Assembly: GCA_025201805.1 (NCBI GenBank)
Contig: MU619254.1
Coordinates: 20,379-84,378 of the forward strand
Origin: Parasitella parasitica
Taxonomy: Eukaryota > Mucoromycota > Mucoromycetes > Mucorales > Mucoraceae
Direction: 5' to 3'
DNA: 64,000 nucleotides
Below the pieces are notes generated by a model. That model made no database searches. It was not told the origin of the DNA and saw only the letters and a program-made list of their open reading frames with translations. This document shows, in pieces, positions 12,372 to 23,993 of the stretch (position 1 is the first letter of the stretch; each line of letters begins with the position of its first letter). Both the position numbers and the translations under genes were made by a program.

Positions 12372-13727
12372 TTATTCGACATGTTCATATCTTTGCACAG
12401 GAACATTCAACAGTTCATACATATTTGCCAGTTTGGATTCTGCCCATCCATGCTCTCTTATAAGATGAATCACCTTTCCAGTTGCAAATCCCTGAGGACT
12501 CAAACGACCAGTTCTTCCTGCCATGTGCACATAGGAAGTGGCAGAAGCAGGCATCCCAAGAATAAACACATGCGAGACACCAGGAATATCCACTCCTCTT
12601 GCTGTAAACTCTGTAGCGACCCACAAATCCGGCGTTTTCTGCTTTTTGTAGTAATCCTTGATGTCTTCCGCAACAACGCCATGCTCTTGAAGCTTCTGCT
12701 TGACTAGTGCCACGCTAATCGTAGGACCAACAAACAAAATTCCATTCTTCACAGTTTCCAGTTCTTGCAAAATAGCTAAACTCTCCACCATGCGATCATC
12801 CATATCATCGAAATCTACCCTATTGTCATCTTTTGTGAATGAAGCGTTGTCTTTTTCGCTTCGATCCCGTTTAGGTGTGAGATTGCGAATTGTATCGTTA
12901 GAAATGACGAGACAGTGGCGCTTTGTTGTATTGTCGTCACTTAATTGTGAGCCATGCGCCAAATCGACAAAGAATGGATCCTTTAGCCATCTTTTTTGGC
13001 TGATCAAAAAGTAGCGGAGTGGTCTATTCAAAGTGGCTGAGGATATCATGGTTTGGTGTTGTCCCACGAGCTGATCCAGCAAGCGTTCAGCAGGTTTGGG
13101 ATGAGCAGTACGCTTGGATTGTTGACGTGCGGTGGCATATCTTTTCGGAAGTGAGAGAGCTTGATCGGCTTCGTCCAATATCACTCTTTCTAAAGCATGC
13201 AGAGGTAATTCATCTTGTTGGAGCAGATCCAGAATACGGCCAGGCGTCCCCACCACTGTGTGTGGAATTATATCTTTGTCGCGGTCGACCTCTGCATCAG
13301 CAAATACTTTTAAATTGCTCCCATCGCTCAATTGTTGAATCCAACTGCCAATCTGGTAGGCTAATTCTTGGTTGGGCACAATATACAGTGAATGAACACT
13401 TTTACGTTGACATGCGTGGCGTGGAATCAACGAAGCTAGTGTTAGTGCTGTTCCAAATGTCTTCCCTGTGCCTGTTCTGTCGCGTAGCAGTAAATCTTGT
13501 TGACCGGCAAGTAGTCTAGGTATAAACTGTTCTTGGGCAAGCGTCGGTCGTGTGACATTAAAGACTGACTCTAATTTTTGACATGTTGAACGGCATATTC
13601 CTAATGACTTTGAGGATTATGTGTCAACAGCAAAACAGCACAGCAGCCTAGCCAAGTTGGTATAGCTTACCTCAAATGTGGAATAAAATCTTTGTGCTGT
13701 CAGCTTTATTGAATTTCGAGCAAACAT
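12372..13727 (-). CDS. DEAD-box ATP-dependent RNA helicase, probably mitochondrial
   Basis: Two exons on the minus strand, 13727-13671 and 13607-12372, 430 residues. Exon 1 encodes MFARNSIKLTAQRFYSTFE, basic with S/T and no acidic residue until the end, as in a mitochondrial presequence. Exon 2 continues with a Q-motif-like FESLGICRSTCQKLESVF, PTLAQEQFIP, motif I RTGTGKT, GTPGR (Ib), DEAD (II), SSAT (III), a TARGVDIPGV motif and the C-terminal HMAGRTGRL (VI). The intron is 63 nt and uses a CAAAG acceptor; the downstream TTAG acceptor would put a stop in frame. Likely role: organellar RNA remodelling or mitoribosome assembly (Mss116, Mrh4 and DDX28 are mitochondrial members); the exact orthologue cannot be decided. 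Insertions between motifs III and IV are charged. Confidence 0.85.
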
Positions 13728-14421
13728 TTTAAAAACACAAAAAAAACAAGTAAAAGAAGAGTGGTAATTTCAGATGGAAAATAGTTTATTAAATGACAAA
13801 ATTATAATTAAACCAGGGCACCCAGAAGAACTGCCTCAATCTGTTCAAAACAAAAATAAAAGAGTTAAAAACCATGTAAAAAAGAGGTATAGCAAGGAGA
13901 TGTATGTTAATTTTCTGCTGTTTGTTTCTTTAATCAGCCAAAGGCAATAGTTTGTCTTCAGTATAAATGCAGAACAGGTCTGTTTTGTTCATCCTTTAAA
14001 GAAAGACCCAGCAAAAAAAAATAAAAAATACACACACCTTCCTTTCCCAATTGTTTACTAATACTTGCCTTAATGTTCCAACGATGTCTGAGAGGAAAAG
14101 CCATGAAAACTTTTCTCTGGATTTATAGTTTTGGGCCGAAATTTCGGACGACAAGATCTACGATGACAAAAATTTTTCGTTTTAGACAGTCCATATACCC
14201 AAAGCCACTATTGAATATCTTGAAGAGATCATGCCAAACAAGGGCAGATTAGTAATCATTTGTAAGATCATTCCAAACAAGGACAAAGTTGTAATAATTT
14301 GAGAAGATTGTAATTTATGAGATTTATTATTCAGAAAAAAAATTTATAAAGATAAAAAAAAAAGTAGAGATGGATAAAGATATAAAGAAAAAAAAGAGAC
14401 AAAGATGTCTACCATAAATAA
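13728..14421. other. AT-rich spacer
   Basis: No gene seen. It holds the helicase promoter side and the bZIP 3' UTR side. A near-direct repeat at about 14226-14244 and 14267-14285 shares the words AGATCATKCCAAACAAGG. Confidence 0.5.
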
Positions 14422-15261
14422 TCAAGAACGAGAAGAGAGTGCTTTATGTGCTTCAGCTAATTGAGCTTCCAAAACCTTGATGCGATCTTCATAAGAGGAT
14501 TCTTTTGCCTTCAAGTTTGTCTTTTCCGAGTCCAACACAGCAACACGCATCAACAAACCTGCGTTGATCTTCTCAAGGTCAGAAACACGAGTCTCAAGAG
14601 TCTCCATTTTTTGAACTTTACGAAGGCGGGAACGGCGAGCAGCATCTGTATTCTTTTGACGTTTTACTGCAGCATCGTCATCAGGATCAACGTTGTCAGC
14701 AGTTCTTTTGCGAGTACGAGATGGAGAAGGAGACGCAGAAAAAGTAGGAGTAGATGCACTAATGACAGCAGGTGATACTTTGGGTGGAACAGCAGCAGTG
14801 AGGACTGGAGTAGGAGCAGCAACAGCGGCTAATGCAGCCAATGCAGCAGGCAATGAGTCACCAATATCAGCAAACAAGCTGGCCATTTGAAGCTGAGGGG
14901 TAGCAGATACATCAGTAGTGGTAATGGTGGCAGGCGTTGCAGCAACATCAACAGAGGCAGAAGGCATAGAAAAGAATTGTGGAGTAGGAGAATCCAATAT
15001 GGCAGAAACATCTAGATCAACAACGCTGGAGTCAGCTAACGATGACTTTGAAGCTATTTTATCCTTTGATTGGAAAGGAGGAGACATGAGGAATTGGTCG
15101 AGAGGGGTGGCAATTTCAGGAGAAGAGTTGACGCTGCACTCGGAAAGAAAATCTTGCTTAAGCCATTCGTCAAACATGGATGAGGATTCCTGGGCAGGCG
15201 TGGTAGTACCCATTACTGGCGTAAGGGACTGATATAGTTGAGTAAAAACGTCTTGGGTCAT
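14422..15261 (-). CDS. Gcn4/Cpc1-like bZIP transcription factor
   Basis: Intronless, 279 residues. The C-terminus has a basic region KRQKNTDAARRSRLRKVQ (residues about 200-217) with the N-x-x-A-A-x-x-S-R signature in the Gcn4-type form NTDAARRSR, followed by a leucine zipper with leucines every seven residues from about 222 to 264. The N-terminal two thirds is acidic and S/T/A-rich, suited to an activation domain, and includes an MFDEWLKQDFLSE segment of the acidic-hydrophobic type. Known role of Gcn4/CPC-1: master activator of amino-acid biosynthesis on starvation, controlled mainly at translation by upstream ORFs. The leader here contains uORFs and an upstream Gcn4-type site (separate entries), supporting the assignment. 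Orthology within fungal bZIPs is inferred. Confidence 0.82.
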   Translation of the reverse strand: MTQDVFTQLYQSLTPVMGTTTPAQESSSMFDEWLKQDFLSECSVNSSPEIATPLDQFLMSPPFQSKDKIASKSSLADSSVVDLDVSAILDSPTPQFFSMPSASVDVAATPATITTTDVSATPQLQMASLFADIGDSLPAALAALAAVAAPTPVLTAAVPPKVSPAVISASTPTFSASPSPSRTRKRTADNVDPDDDAAVKRQKNTDAARRSRLRKVQKMETLETRVSDLEKINAGLLMRVAVLDSEKTNLKAKESSYEDRIKVLEAQLAEAHKALSSRS

Positions 15262-15323
15262 CTTTTTTTGGATTTTGGATTTAGATTTGATAGTATGATT
15301 CAGATTTAACAGATTAAAGATTT

Positions 15324-15413
15324 CTATTTCAACAGGGCAGTAGTAGTAGTAGTGGTTTTCGAGACTTGCACGTCTTTTTTGTTGTTAATGGGCATTTTTG
15401 AGTGTGTAAACAT
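15324..15413 (-). promoter_or_regulatory. uORF of 29 codons in the bZIP leader
   Basis: The ATG at 15413 opens a short frame that also contains an in-frame ATG at 15395 and closes with TAG at 15324, 62 nt before the main ATG at 15261. It ends in a run of threonine (ACT) codons. It overlaps a second uORF in another frame. Whether it lies in the transcript depends on the unmapped start site. Confidence 0.6.
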
Positions 15414-15436
15414 ATTTGCGAAATGTTGTAAACCAT
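15329..15436 (-). promoter_or_regulatory. uORF of 35 codons in the bZIP leader
   Basis: ATG at 15436 (MVYNISQI...), closing with TGA at 15329. It overlaps the 29-codon uORF almost completely in a different frame, so scanning ribosomes would meet two consecutive uATGs before the main start. Confidence 0.6.
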
Positions 15437-15491
15437 ATTGGTAAACGAGTTGTTTGATTTAAAAACGATGTAAAGTATTTGGTGTCTGGTT

Positions 15492-15545
15492 CTATATATT
15501 CGTCTCCGGAAGGAACGAGCGGTAAATTTAAGCAGTGAAAGCCAT
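15492..15545 (-). promoter_or_regulatory. five-codon uORF and TATA-like element of the bZIP gene
   Basis: The minus strand carries ATG at 15545 with the tiny frame MAFTA, stop at 15528. A TATATA-like element lies just below it (about 15492-15500). If that element drives the gene, the five-codon frame would be outside the mRNA and only the two overlapping uORFs remain; if transcription starts further upstream, all three are in the leader. Confidence 0.4.
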
Positions 15546-15848
15546 CGTATATAACGGAATAAGTAAAAATGTAAATGTAGAAAGGGTTTGCAAGGGTTTA
15601 AAAATTAAGAGGTGTAGGTAAAAGTAGATGTAAGTTTTCTTTTACCAAAAGAAAACTATACGAATATGCAGTGTACTGGGATGACTAACAGAGATGTAGC
15701 ACCCAACGAAACAAGTAAGAGATTTTTGTGTTAAAGAAACAGACAAGGAAAAGAAAGAAAAAAAAAAAAGGATTTTCGAAAATGGAGATTTTGCTTTTAT
15801 AGCCTTGCAGAAGCCATTTCATGATTGGATTTCGTCAAAGATAACAGA

Positions 15849-15857
15849 ATGACTCAT
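15849..15857. promoter_or_regulatory. perfect Gcn4-type palindrome ATGACTCAT
   Basis: The nine bases ATGACTCAT match the optimal Gcn4/CPC-1 binding site exactly. The site lies about 590 bp upstream of the bZIP ATG and about 990 bp upstream of the ceramidase ATG. Autoregulation of the bZIP gene is an inference. Confidence 0.5.
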
Positions 15858-16844
15858 TCATTCAGCTTTCCTGTTATAGAAGTTTTTCCTAGTTTTTTTT
15901 TTCACATCAAACAGTGGCTTAAAGAAATTGATCAACACATCTTACTACTGGGCCAATGTACAAGTGCAAGCCTTTAAAAAAAAAGAGGCATATTCATATT
16001 ATCCGATAATGCATTCAACAAGAAAGAAGTTCAAGCAATCTTTGAGTAAAAGATTTGAGCTATCCACTAACATTACTGACCCATTTGAGCTGCAGTGTTG
16101 CTTAAAACGTAAATAAAAAATATATAAGGCCTAAAATGAATATGAATCTCTATGATACTAGCCCTTAGAATATTGCTATTATTCAGAGAATACTTTATAT
16201 TGTCACCGATATAGCCCATCCCTCTGCATATCTGTTCAGAGAATCTACATCCCATACCCAACCCCTCAAAGGTGGAAGAGGCATCATTGTCAATCATGAC
16301 GGATTTGATCGTTGGTGAATTGATCGAGACTAAACGCCTGCTTGAGAGAGAGTTGATATGTGTAAATTAAACCGTTGGCAGCTTAGACCCATCTCCACCA
16401 TTGACTTTGATAATAAAATTGTAAAGAAAACACTCGCAACCCTGTAAGTTTTATGTCTTTTTGATGCATCTTGCAGAGAATTTTAATAACTGGTTTAACA
16501 ATTAAACCATTCCATTTGTTGAATGATACACTCTCTGCTTTTTTACATCAGTTTATGTTGTTAAATGCAAGACAGTCAAAGTGAACAATGAAGTATATGA
16601 ATATAATAGAGGAATAGTTGTCTGTGTTATTCTCAACATGGCATCGTTATACATTTAAGTATTAGCTCCTGTCGGCACTTGCTGGTATTTCATAATGATT
16701 AGATATCAATGCAACCATTTCGCGTAAATAGATTATATACAAAAATTAAATGTTTATCCGATTTTACATTCTGCGCGTTGATAAATATCCATCCTGTCAA
16801 GGAATCAGGCCCATTTTTTCTTTTCTTTTATTAATTTTCATAGA
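15858..16844. other. AT-rich spacer between divergent bZIP and ceramidase genes
   Basis: No gene recognised on either strand. Likely promoter DNA for the two divergently transcribed flanking genes. Confidence 0.5.
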
Positions 16845-18142
16845 ATGTCAGCTACGTTGAGCCCCATAACAAATTTTTGGGGTGAAGTGTGAGTAAAATA
16901 ATGGCAGTGAAGATGTATAGAACTAATATTGTTTGAATAAACGATAGTACGTCTACCATTGACTGGTGTGAAGTGAGTACATTGTGACAAATAATTCTAA
17001 TGATTTGCCAACATGTAAAGATTAGGAAAACTATACTGTAAGCCCATATTTAGCTGAATTTTGGAATACGATTACAAATTTAGGTTTTGGTAAGTAAAAA
17101 AAAAGAGTCGCACAAACCTCTGTGTGTCCTTGGTCATTGACAATCGTTGTGTGCGTGGCAGTATTCTTCTCTTTGTTTGGGATTTACAATGTTCTAAAAA
17201 ATGGGTCGAGCAAGATCTTCATCCTCGCTTATTTAGGAGTTGCATTTGTGGGCTTTGGGTCGTATGTGGCTTAAATGGATATGCCAAGAACAACATACTA
17301 ATGTTATATATCTATAGATGGTGTTTCCATATGACACTTCAATATGAAATGCAGTTATTAGACGAATTGCCTAGTAAGTTCTTGTCGCAAGTGATGCACA
17401 TGCATTTAATACGGCCTTTGTAGTGATCTATGTCGCCAGTATCGTAATGTGGCTCACGTAAGTTCCTCCCTTCTCGACCCAAGTGGAAAACTGAACATGC
17501 TATGATCAGATTTGTCGCAGATCCTAAAAATGAAAACACCTTAAAGGTCCCGATTACGTTAACTGTATATTCTGCCGTGGTTACTTGGTCGTACCTCATC
17601 ATCAACAACCCAATTTTTCATCAAGTTTCATATGCCATCCTTGTCATTGGCGTTGTTTTTAGAGCCATCAAACTATTCAACAATGTGCCTAAATCGTACA
17701 TCTACGAAGTGTCTAGAATGCAATGTCTACTTTGGATGTCTGCTATGGGATTCGTCGTAGCTTTTATTCTTTGGAATATCGATAACCAATTCTGTAGCAA
17801 TCTAAGATCATGGAGAAGGGCTGTTCCGTTTTTAGTTGGTGCTGTTAGCGAGGTAAGAGCATATGACATGTCTTTTTACATGTCGTCTTGACCATCTATT
17901 TATAGCTACATGGATGGTGGCACATCGGAACTGGTAAGATATTATTGGTTATGGTGTAGAGTGCATAATTAACATGTAATTTTGCCATAGGGTTGGGCGT
18001 ATATTACTTTATCGTATTTTGCGAATGGATTCAGCCTACATTGGCATCTAATAATAGAAAGGCCTTCAGATTGCACTGGGCTGGTCCTCTTTGTTATTTA
18101 AGAGTTGTTGGCACTACTCATAGTACTAATAAAAAGGAATAA
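16845..18142 (+). CDS. YPC1: alkaline ceramidase
   Basis: Nine exons, 16845-16888, 16948-16972, 17026-17089, 17162-17261, 17318-17373, 17424-17457, 17510-17852, 17906-17933 and 17991-18142, sum to 846 nt, 281 residues. The introns are 50-72 nt and were placed by following the family sequence. Signatures: STIDWCEENYTVSPYLAEFWNT at the N-terminus, GFGSWCFHMTL, QLLDELPMIY, and the C-terminal LHGWWHIGTG with conserved histidines. The intervening stretches are hydrophobic, consistent with about seven membrane helices. Known role: ER/Golgi membrane enzymes that hydrolyse phyto- or dihydroceramide to sphingoid base and fatty acid (yeast Ypc1/Ydc1, animal ACER). Substrate preference cannot be read. 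Exons 2, 6 and 8 are only 25-34 nt, unusually fragmented for this window. Confidence 0.93.
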
Positions 18143-18335
18143 CTGTCTGCACGTGATACATGGGAGGCGCATATTTATATATTCTGGTGCGTGTGCTCTG
18201 TTTAACATTTTCAGAAAAAAAGTGCCTTGCCACCTCCTCTCGCGCTAGCTGGCTCTCCTGATATATAGCGTCCTCTTTTCACCCTCCTTTATTTACACCT
18301 TTATCTCTCTCTCTCTCTCACTCGATATAAAAAAA

Positions 18336-19794
18336 ATGTTGCAACATGGCAGAAATTCATCTTTATCCTCGATCGCAAACTCATTCAATGATACTTGCTC
18401 GATTTCCTCCGGCTCGCCAAGAACCCCACCTTTAAATTCACCTTATGTTTCTCCAGGGGGATCACCTAGAGACTCATTGAATCAGCAATTTGCCAATAGT
18501 ATGTCTCTTCAGCCACCTTTAATCAACAACAGCAGTAAAAATAGCAATAACACATTTGTCCACAAACTATACAAGTAAGGACACACCTGCATATATCATG
18601 TATTCATATAATAACGGTTATTTTTTAAATAATTTAGCATGGTGGTGGATCATCAATATCAGTATCTAATTGCTTGGAATTATACAGGATCCTCATTTAT
18701 TGTTTGTAATATCATGGAATTTTCAAAAGATGTTTTACCAAAGCATTTTAAACATAATAATTTCAGTAGTTTTGTTCGACAGCTCAACATGTACGGCTTT
18801 CATAAAGTAAACAAATCGCCAAGAGGACATCGAACGCTAGCAGAGAACCAAATCTGGGAGTTTTCTCATCCAAAGTTCATCAAAGATCGCCCTGATATCC
18901 TAGACGAAATCAAACGCAAATCACTGGAAACCGAGAATACTACGAAAAGAGATCATGGCGATATCAACTCTCACATGGCAATGATGCAAGTATCTCAATC
19001 TGAAATGATACAACAGTTGGCTCGGTTGCAAGACAATTTTACCCAAGTTGTACGTGAACTAGCCGAGACAAAAAGTAGGCAAAATAAGCAATACCAAATG
19101 TTGAAGAACATGATGGAATTTTTATCAAGTCGACAGCAACAAGAGTCGCAGAGTAAGTGGTTAAAACAGGCAAATATAGACATTTACTTATATTTAGTTT
19201 TTTTTAGTTCAAGTACCACCAGAGCTTAATATGGGCTTTGACTTGCAACACGAGGAGCGACCACCTTCGATTTTTATAACATCTCACGATACCAATACAT
19301 TACAAAACACCTATTTTAATCGCAATACGAATTCGCCATCGCCATCATCACCTAGAGCACCTGTACTCACTGTGCAAACTCATAATTTATCCCCACAATT
19401 AGGATTGCCACCTAATAGTCCTTTAGATCAGCAAAATTCTCCAGCATTAAGTGCATATCATACGGCATTAAATACACCAGTATCCCCTAGTCCTAGTCCA
19501 TTTATCTCAGATGATGATATTCCTAGTCTTTATAGTCCACACAGTCCGTTAACGCCAAATACATTTACGATTAATGATGGCTATTACAATACACAACATC
19601 AACATCAACATCAACATCAACATCAACATCAACAGCAACAGCAACAGCAACAGCAACAACAGCAACAGCAACAGCAGTACTATATTTCGCCTCCCCTTCA
19701 ACAGCAGCAAGATATAGATATGATGGATCAACATTCATTAGGAGGAGGGGTTACATACAATTCATTTACGTTAGGGGTTCAACGAACTAGATAA
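18336..19794 (+). CDS. heat-shock-factor (HSF) family transcription factor
   Basis: Three exons, 18336-18574, 18638-19152 and 19208-19794, 446 residues. A Ser/Pro-rich N-terminus of about 70 residues precedes the HSF-type DNA-binding domain: FVHKLYNMVVDHQYQYLIAW, then SFIV, and the hallmark recognition helix FKHNNFSSFVRQLNMYGFHKV, ending at WEFSHPKF. A hydrophobic heptad region follows (residues about 170-225, MIQQLARLQDNFTQVVREL), the usual trimerisation coiled coil. The C-terminal exon is S/P/Q-rich with a (QH)n(Q)n run coded by CAACAT and CAGCAA repeats (19593-19677). It may be Hsf1 itself or an Sfl1/Skn7-like relative; no receiver domain is present, which argues against Skn7. Confidence 0.88.
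19593..19677 (+). repeat. CAACAT/CAGCAA coding microsatellite (poly-QH, poly-Q)
   Basis: About six alternating Gln-His pairs followed by a pure glutamine run inside the activation region of the HSF-type factor. It is likely to vary in length between strains, as such tracts usually do. Confidence 0.8.
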
Positions 19795-22045
19795 TCCCAC
19801 CTTTTCTCTTATTCTTTTTTTTTAATTATTTATTTCATATATATAAATATATATGTATATTTCTTTATTCTTATACATAAATTTAGCCATGTTTAATAAA
19901 AATTGATTCCTCTGAAAAGAGGAGCTATTAACACTAAGAAAGCATAGATTTATGCCTTTGCATGATTGTATACATGGTGGCCACATATACAAATACAAGG
20001 AGGCGTAGATATGCACAAGTGTCTTGCTTCTACTTTGTAATCCATCAAAATCAGCAATATTTACTATTTTATTCGATTCAATGGCGAGTAACAAAGCTAG
20101 TTTGAAAGATGTCCCCATATATCATTATAGCCATTAACACTATAGATATTAGGCTATAGCATGTGATACCACAAAAACGGAAAAAAATCGCATAAGAATC
20201 AATATGGCTTTTGTGGAGGTGAAGGAAGGAGTTGGCGATATTCCATGTCAATTTTAAGTGATCCAGAGGGCCTTTGCTTCAAAATAAAATAATTTCTAGT
20301 AGCCACAAAATTAGGGCGCAGCTTAGTCACCACCGTTTTAGGAATTTTTTAGAAGATGTCCCTAATCATGAGGAAAATCTATAAATAATGATCTGACCAT
20401 GGTACCATTGAGAATGCTTTCTTGCTATATATTATCTAATAGCGACGTTCAACGATCATAATGTTTGGACTGTAAATGACGCGCCAATTTTTTATATACC
20501 TCTGTTTTTTTTATTTCCTCTTATTTCTCATATGCCCCACAATATGGTATACGAAAGAAGCAGTTTAATCAATTATTTTAATTTAACCTATACTAAATTC
20601 CAGGATTCATAATTTATTGATGTTAGATCTCACGAAATAAACATTTGCCATAACAAGACCACATATTCTTTACACAGAAACCAACATATCAAAAGTTATC
20701 AGCAAAAACAGTTTTATTTTTCATAATTTATCATATATATCAGATATTTGCTCATATCTTGTGCTAAAATAATCGTAAAACCGTGATCTAACTTGGAAAA
20801 CTTAGCATTGACTTGGCGCTATTTAGCAGCAACATTGGCATTCATGTTTTTATTGATATTCATAAAGTTATCAGATGATATCACAAATTTTCATAGCGCA
20901 ATTGTATATAATCGATGATAGGCTTCGATAAAGAGCAAAATAAACACTGTCTTATGCGCCATAAGTACAGGCATGATCATCGCTATATGAGCATAACTTG
21001 CTTTCCACTGGGCGATATTTCTATCAAACGTTTTTTTCTTTTCGTATCAGAGTTTGAAATATAACTACGTGCTTTTAGTTTTTCCTGAGTAGTTGGAAAC
21101 CTTACAAGACGTGTGCTTTTTCATTGTTGGTCATCATCGTCAGTAAAACTGATTTCAAATCGGTAGAACCCCATCTGGTAAGACAAACTTTGCATAATTG
21201 AATACGCATATTTCAGCAAAGTGGGATGTTATATGAATGAACTGAAGAAAATCAAATTAATAATCAATAAATGTCAACTGGACAAAGGTATAGATTTTAT
21301 TAGCAAATCGTCAAGTGGTGTATAAAGCTTTAGTTTACCTACTGGCCTGGTAAATGAATCTTCATGTATACTTAAGCTATGGATACATGTTCTACTGCCT
21401 TAATTTAACGTGCACGACAATTATAATTAATCGGCATCTTTACTTTCGTGCTAAACGACATCTCGGCAAATTGAAAAAATAACTTTGTTCTTTCTGAGTG
21501 AGTAGATAGACTTTACGTGAGGTACCTTGATCAATCTTCGATACGGAAATTATCAATATTCGTTCATAAGCGTGTACCTTTTTAGTATAGTCTTACCTAG
21601 TCTATATTAATAGTACATGTTTGAATGTATATCACTTGGTATTCATCCTAGCATATATTTGTATATGTAGCATGTCTATAGCATGTCTTGAGCATATGTA
21701 TAGCATTGCATATATCGTACAATTCTGTGGTAAACAATGCATCTGTAGCTAGTTGTATCATAGATATAAGAATATATCTTCTAGTGCGTACCTGGAAACT
21801 GGGAATACGCATCTGAAGCATAGATCTTATATGGCATAAGCTTGTAGCACATACTAAATCTAGTAAATGTCTATGGCTCGTGTCGAGATATAAGTTTAAG
21901 TCTATAGCGTCATCCATTCTAATGGTGCCATCTCTGATCTATATGAATTTAAGGTAACTGGATGAATCTAGAAATGGAACGCAGATCATTATAGTAAATG
22001 CATTTCACAAAGTTAATAAAAATCTATATTTATTTATCGGAAAGT
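19795..22045. other. long AT-rich intergenic region
   Basis: 2.25 kb with no convincing gene on either strand. The open frames are short, lack ATG context and show no domains. The part at 21650-21910 contains several imperfect copies of an AGCATGT/AGCATATGTATAGCAT word, which produces a spurious 89-codon minus-strand frame. Confidence 0.55.
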
Positions 22046-23365
22046 CTATTTCTTATTACTAGTGAGATAAACTGATCCGGTTGCTTTTACATATTGTATA
22101 GGTGTAGGGTCTAATTTTTTCTTGGCAACTAATTCAGAAGCTACACGAAGAAAAGTAACTACGACGTGTTCAGGTATTTGATAGTGAAAAACAATTCTAG
22201 TCTCATAATCAGTATCTTTAGACATGATAATTCCATGTTGCTTTAATGCGGCTGCTAAAGCATCCACAGTGATTCCAACGGGTGCTGTATTCAGAAATAT
22301 CATGTTGGTTTCGCAAGGATAACTAAGCTCCATATTCAGCTCTTGCAAGCCAGTTGCTAATCGTTTAGTCAATTCGTGTGTTTGTTTCATTGTAGGTACA
22401 ACTTTGTCAATGCAATGTTGAGCAGTTATGGCTAGAGATCCTGCTTGTCGCCATCCACCGCCCATCAGCTTGCGAATATGACGAGCTTTAATAATGTTCT
22501 GTCTCGATCCTGCCAACATGGATCCGATGGGCGCACCAACTCCTTTGGATAAACACACAGATACGGTATCAAAGTATTGGCTATATTCATGCAGTGGAAC
22601 ACCTGTTTCCTCACTAGCATTCCAGAGACGGGCTCCATCTAAATGCATTTTAATATCTCGAGATATTGTGAATTCACGGATTCGTTTGATTTCGTCTAAT
22701 GGAATGATGCAACCATTCAGTGTATTCTCCAAGGCAACCACTTTGGTGACAGGTGAACAAGTTGTGTCCATAATTAAATTCGATTTAATATCTTCTACTG
22801 TCAGATGATGCCCATTTCGAGGTACTACAGGAGAAGCACTGGCTTGTGAATGGTAAGCAAGTCCTCCACATTCATAATTAAAAATATGAGACCGAGCGTC
22901 GAGCAAGACTGAGTGAGGAGGCTGCTGAAGTAAGGTGCGAAGACCTAGCTGGTTGGTCATGCAACCACTGACACAAAACAAAGCTGATTCCTGACCTAAG
23001 AGCTTAGCGACATGTGCTTCCAGTGCATTTACCGAGGTATCTTCCTAATCAACAGATTAATATAAATATTCATCTTTCAAATGATTGCATACACCAAAAA
23101 CGTCATCTCCCCTGCTGGCAGTCTTCATTATATCAAACATGTCATCTGTTGGTTCAGTCGCTGTATCACTCGTGATATCATAAAATCGGTTACGCTGATA
23201 TGGCATGGTTGAAAAATGTCTGTTGCTTTTATTGCAAAGGGCTATAATATGTGGAGAAATTGATGATATTGATCTTTTAGAAAATGCAGAAATAAGCATC
23301 TTGCACTTGTTTATTGGTAAAGAGAAACTAATATCCCATTTGAGTGACAAAAAATCCTGGGGCAT
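22046..23365 (-). CDS. GLY1: L-threonine (allo-threonine) aldolase
   Basis: Two exons on the minus strand, 23365-23093 and 23044-22046, joined by a 48-nt intron, 423 residues from the first ATG. The core starts FYDITSDTATEPTDDMF and includes SRGDDVFGEDTSV, MHLDGARLWNA and the PLP-binding SVCLSKGVGAPIGSML with lysine at about residue 258. Known reaction: PLP-dependent cleavage of threonine/allo-threonine to glycine and acetaldehyde. The first 54 residues before MPYQRNRFYD are basic and S/I-rich (KRSISSISPH...NRHFSTM), resembling a mitochondrial presequence. Internal ATGs at 23302 and 23206 would give shorter forms, the latter cytosolic; which is used is unknown. Confidence 0.92.
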
Positions 23366-23993
23366 CTACTTTTTTTTCCCTGGCAAAAAGTCACTACATA
23401 GCACTTCGATAATTCCCACGGAAATACCGTAGACAAAAGTTTGTATTCGACACAGAGATTAAAAAAAAACAATGCGTGTATCGAAAATGTATACATTTGA
23501 TAAGAATTTTTGCATAAATAATTAAATAAAAGTAAACATATAAAAAGTACACCATTTCTTCATCAAGTTTTTATCCACCGCTGTTATATTGAATTAGTTG
23601 CTAGGCAACAGTAATTCAGGAACAAGCAGAATTGAAATCTGCATTGCAACATTTCTACAAACAGCATTGAGACCGCTGCAAATTATTTTGCATACTAGTT
23701 TACTGTTAAATAGTTTTTTTTAATAGATTGATAAAAGGGAGAGATAGAAAATAGAAACAAAGAGGGAGATCATGATCAATATCACGAGTCTAAATAAGTA
23801 AGTGTTTATCTTGATGCTGGGTTGGTGGTTCATCAAATTTTTCTTTCCTGTTTAGGCAAAAAAGATCAGATGTGTCCTAATGCTGTATTTTAAAAATAAC
23901 AAGACATTCTTTTTACATATAAAAATGAGGGGAGATCATTTAACAGATCCTTTCTTCTTATTTCTTTATACATTTTCAACCTTACATTTAAGT
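23366..23993. other. spacer between divergent GLY1 and PQ-loop genes
   Basis: No gene. An in-frame ATG at 23880 lies upstream of the chosen PQ-loop start and would add a hydrophobic extension; it is considered less likely because that peptide matches nothing in the family. Confidence 0.5.

Noticed and set aside
13601-13670. Canonical TTAG acceptor for the helicase intron at 13601
   Set aside because: It brings an immediate in-frame stop; the CAAAG acceptor six bases earlier restores the LGI Q-motif region.
13621-13690. tRNA-like A box (TAGCCAAGTTGG) upstream of the helicase gene
   Set aside because: It matches the internal promoter A-box consensus, but no B box (GGTTCGANTCC) or acceptor-stem pairing follows, and the stretch is the helicase intron.
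21648-21917. 89-codon minus frame in the 20-22 kb gap
   Set aside because: It overlaps imperfect AGCATGT-type repeats and has no recognisable domain or neighbouring exon.
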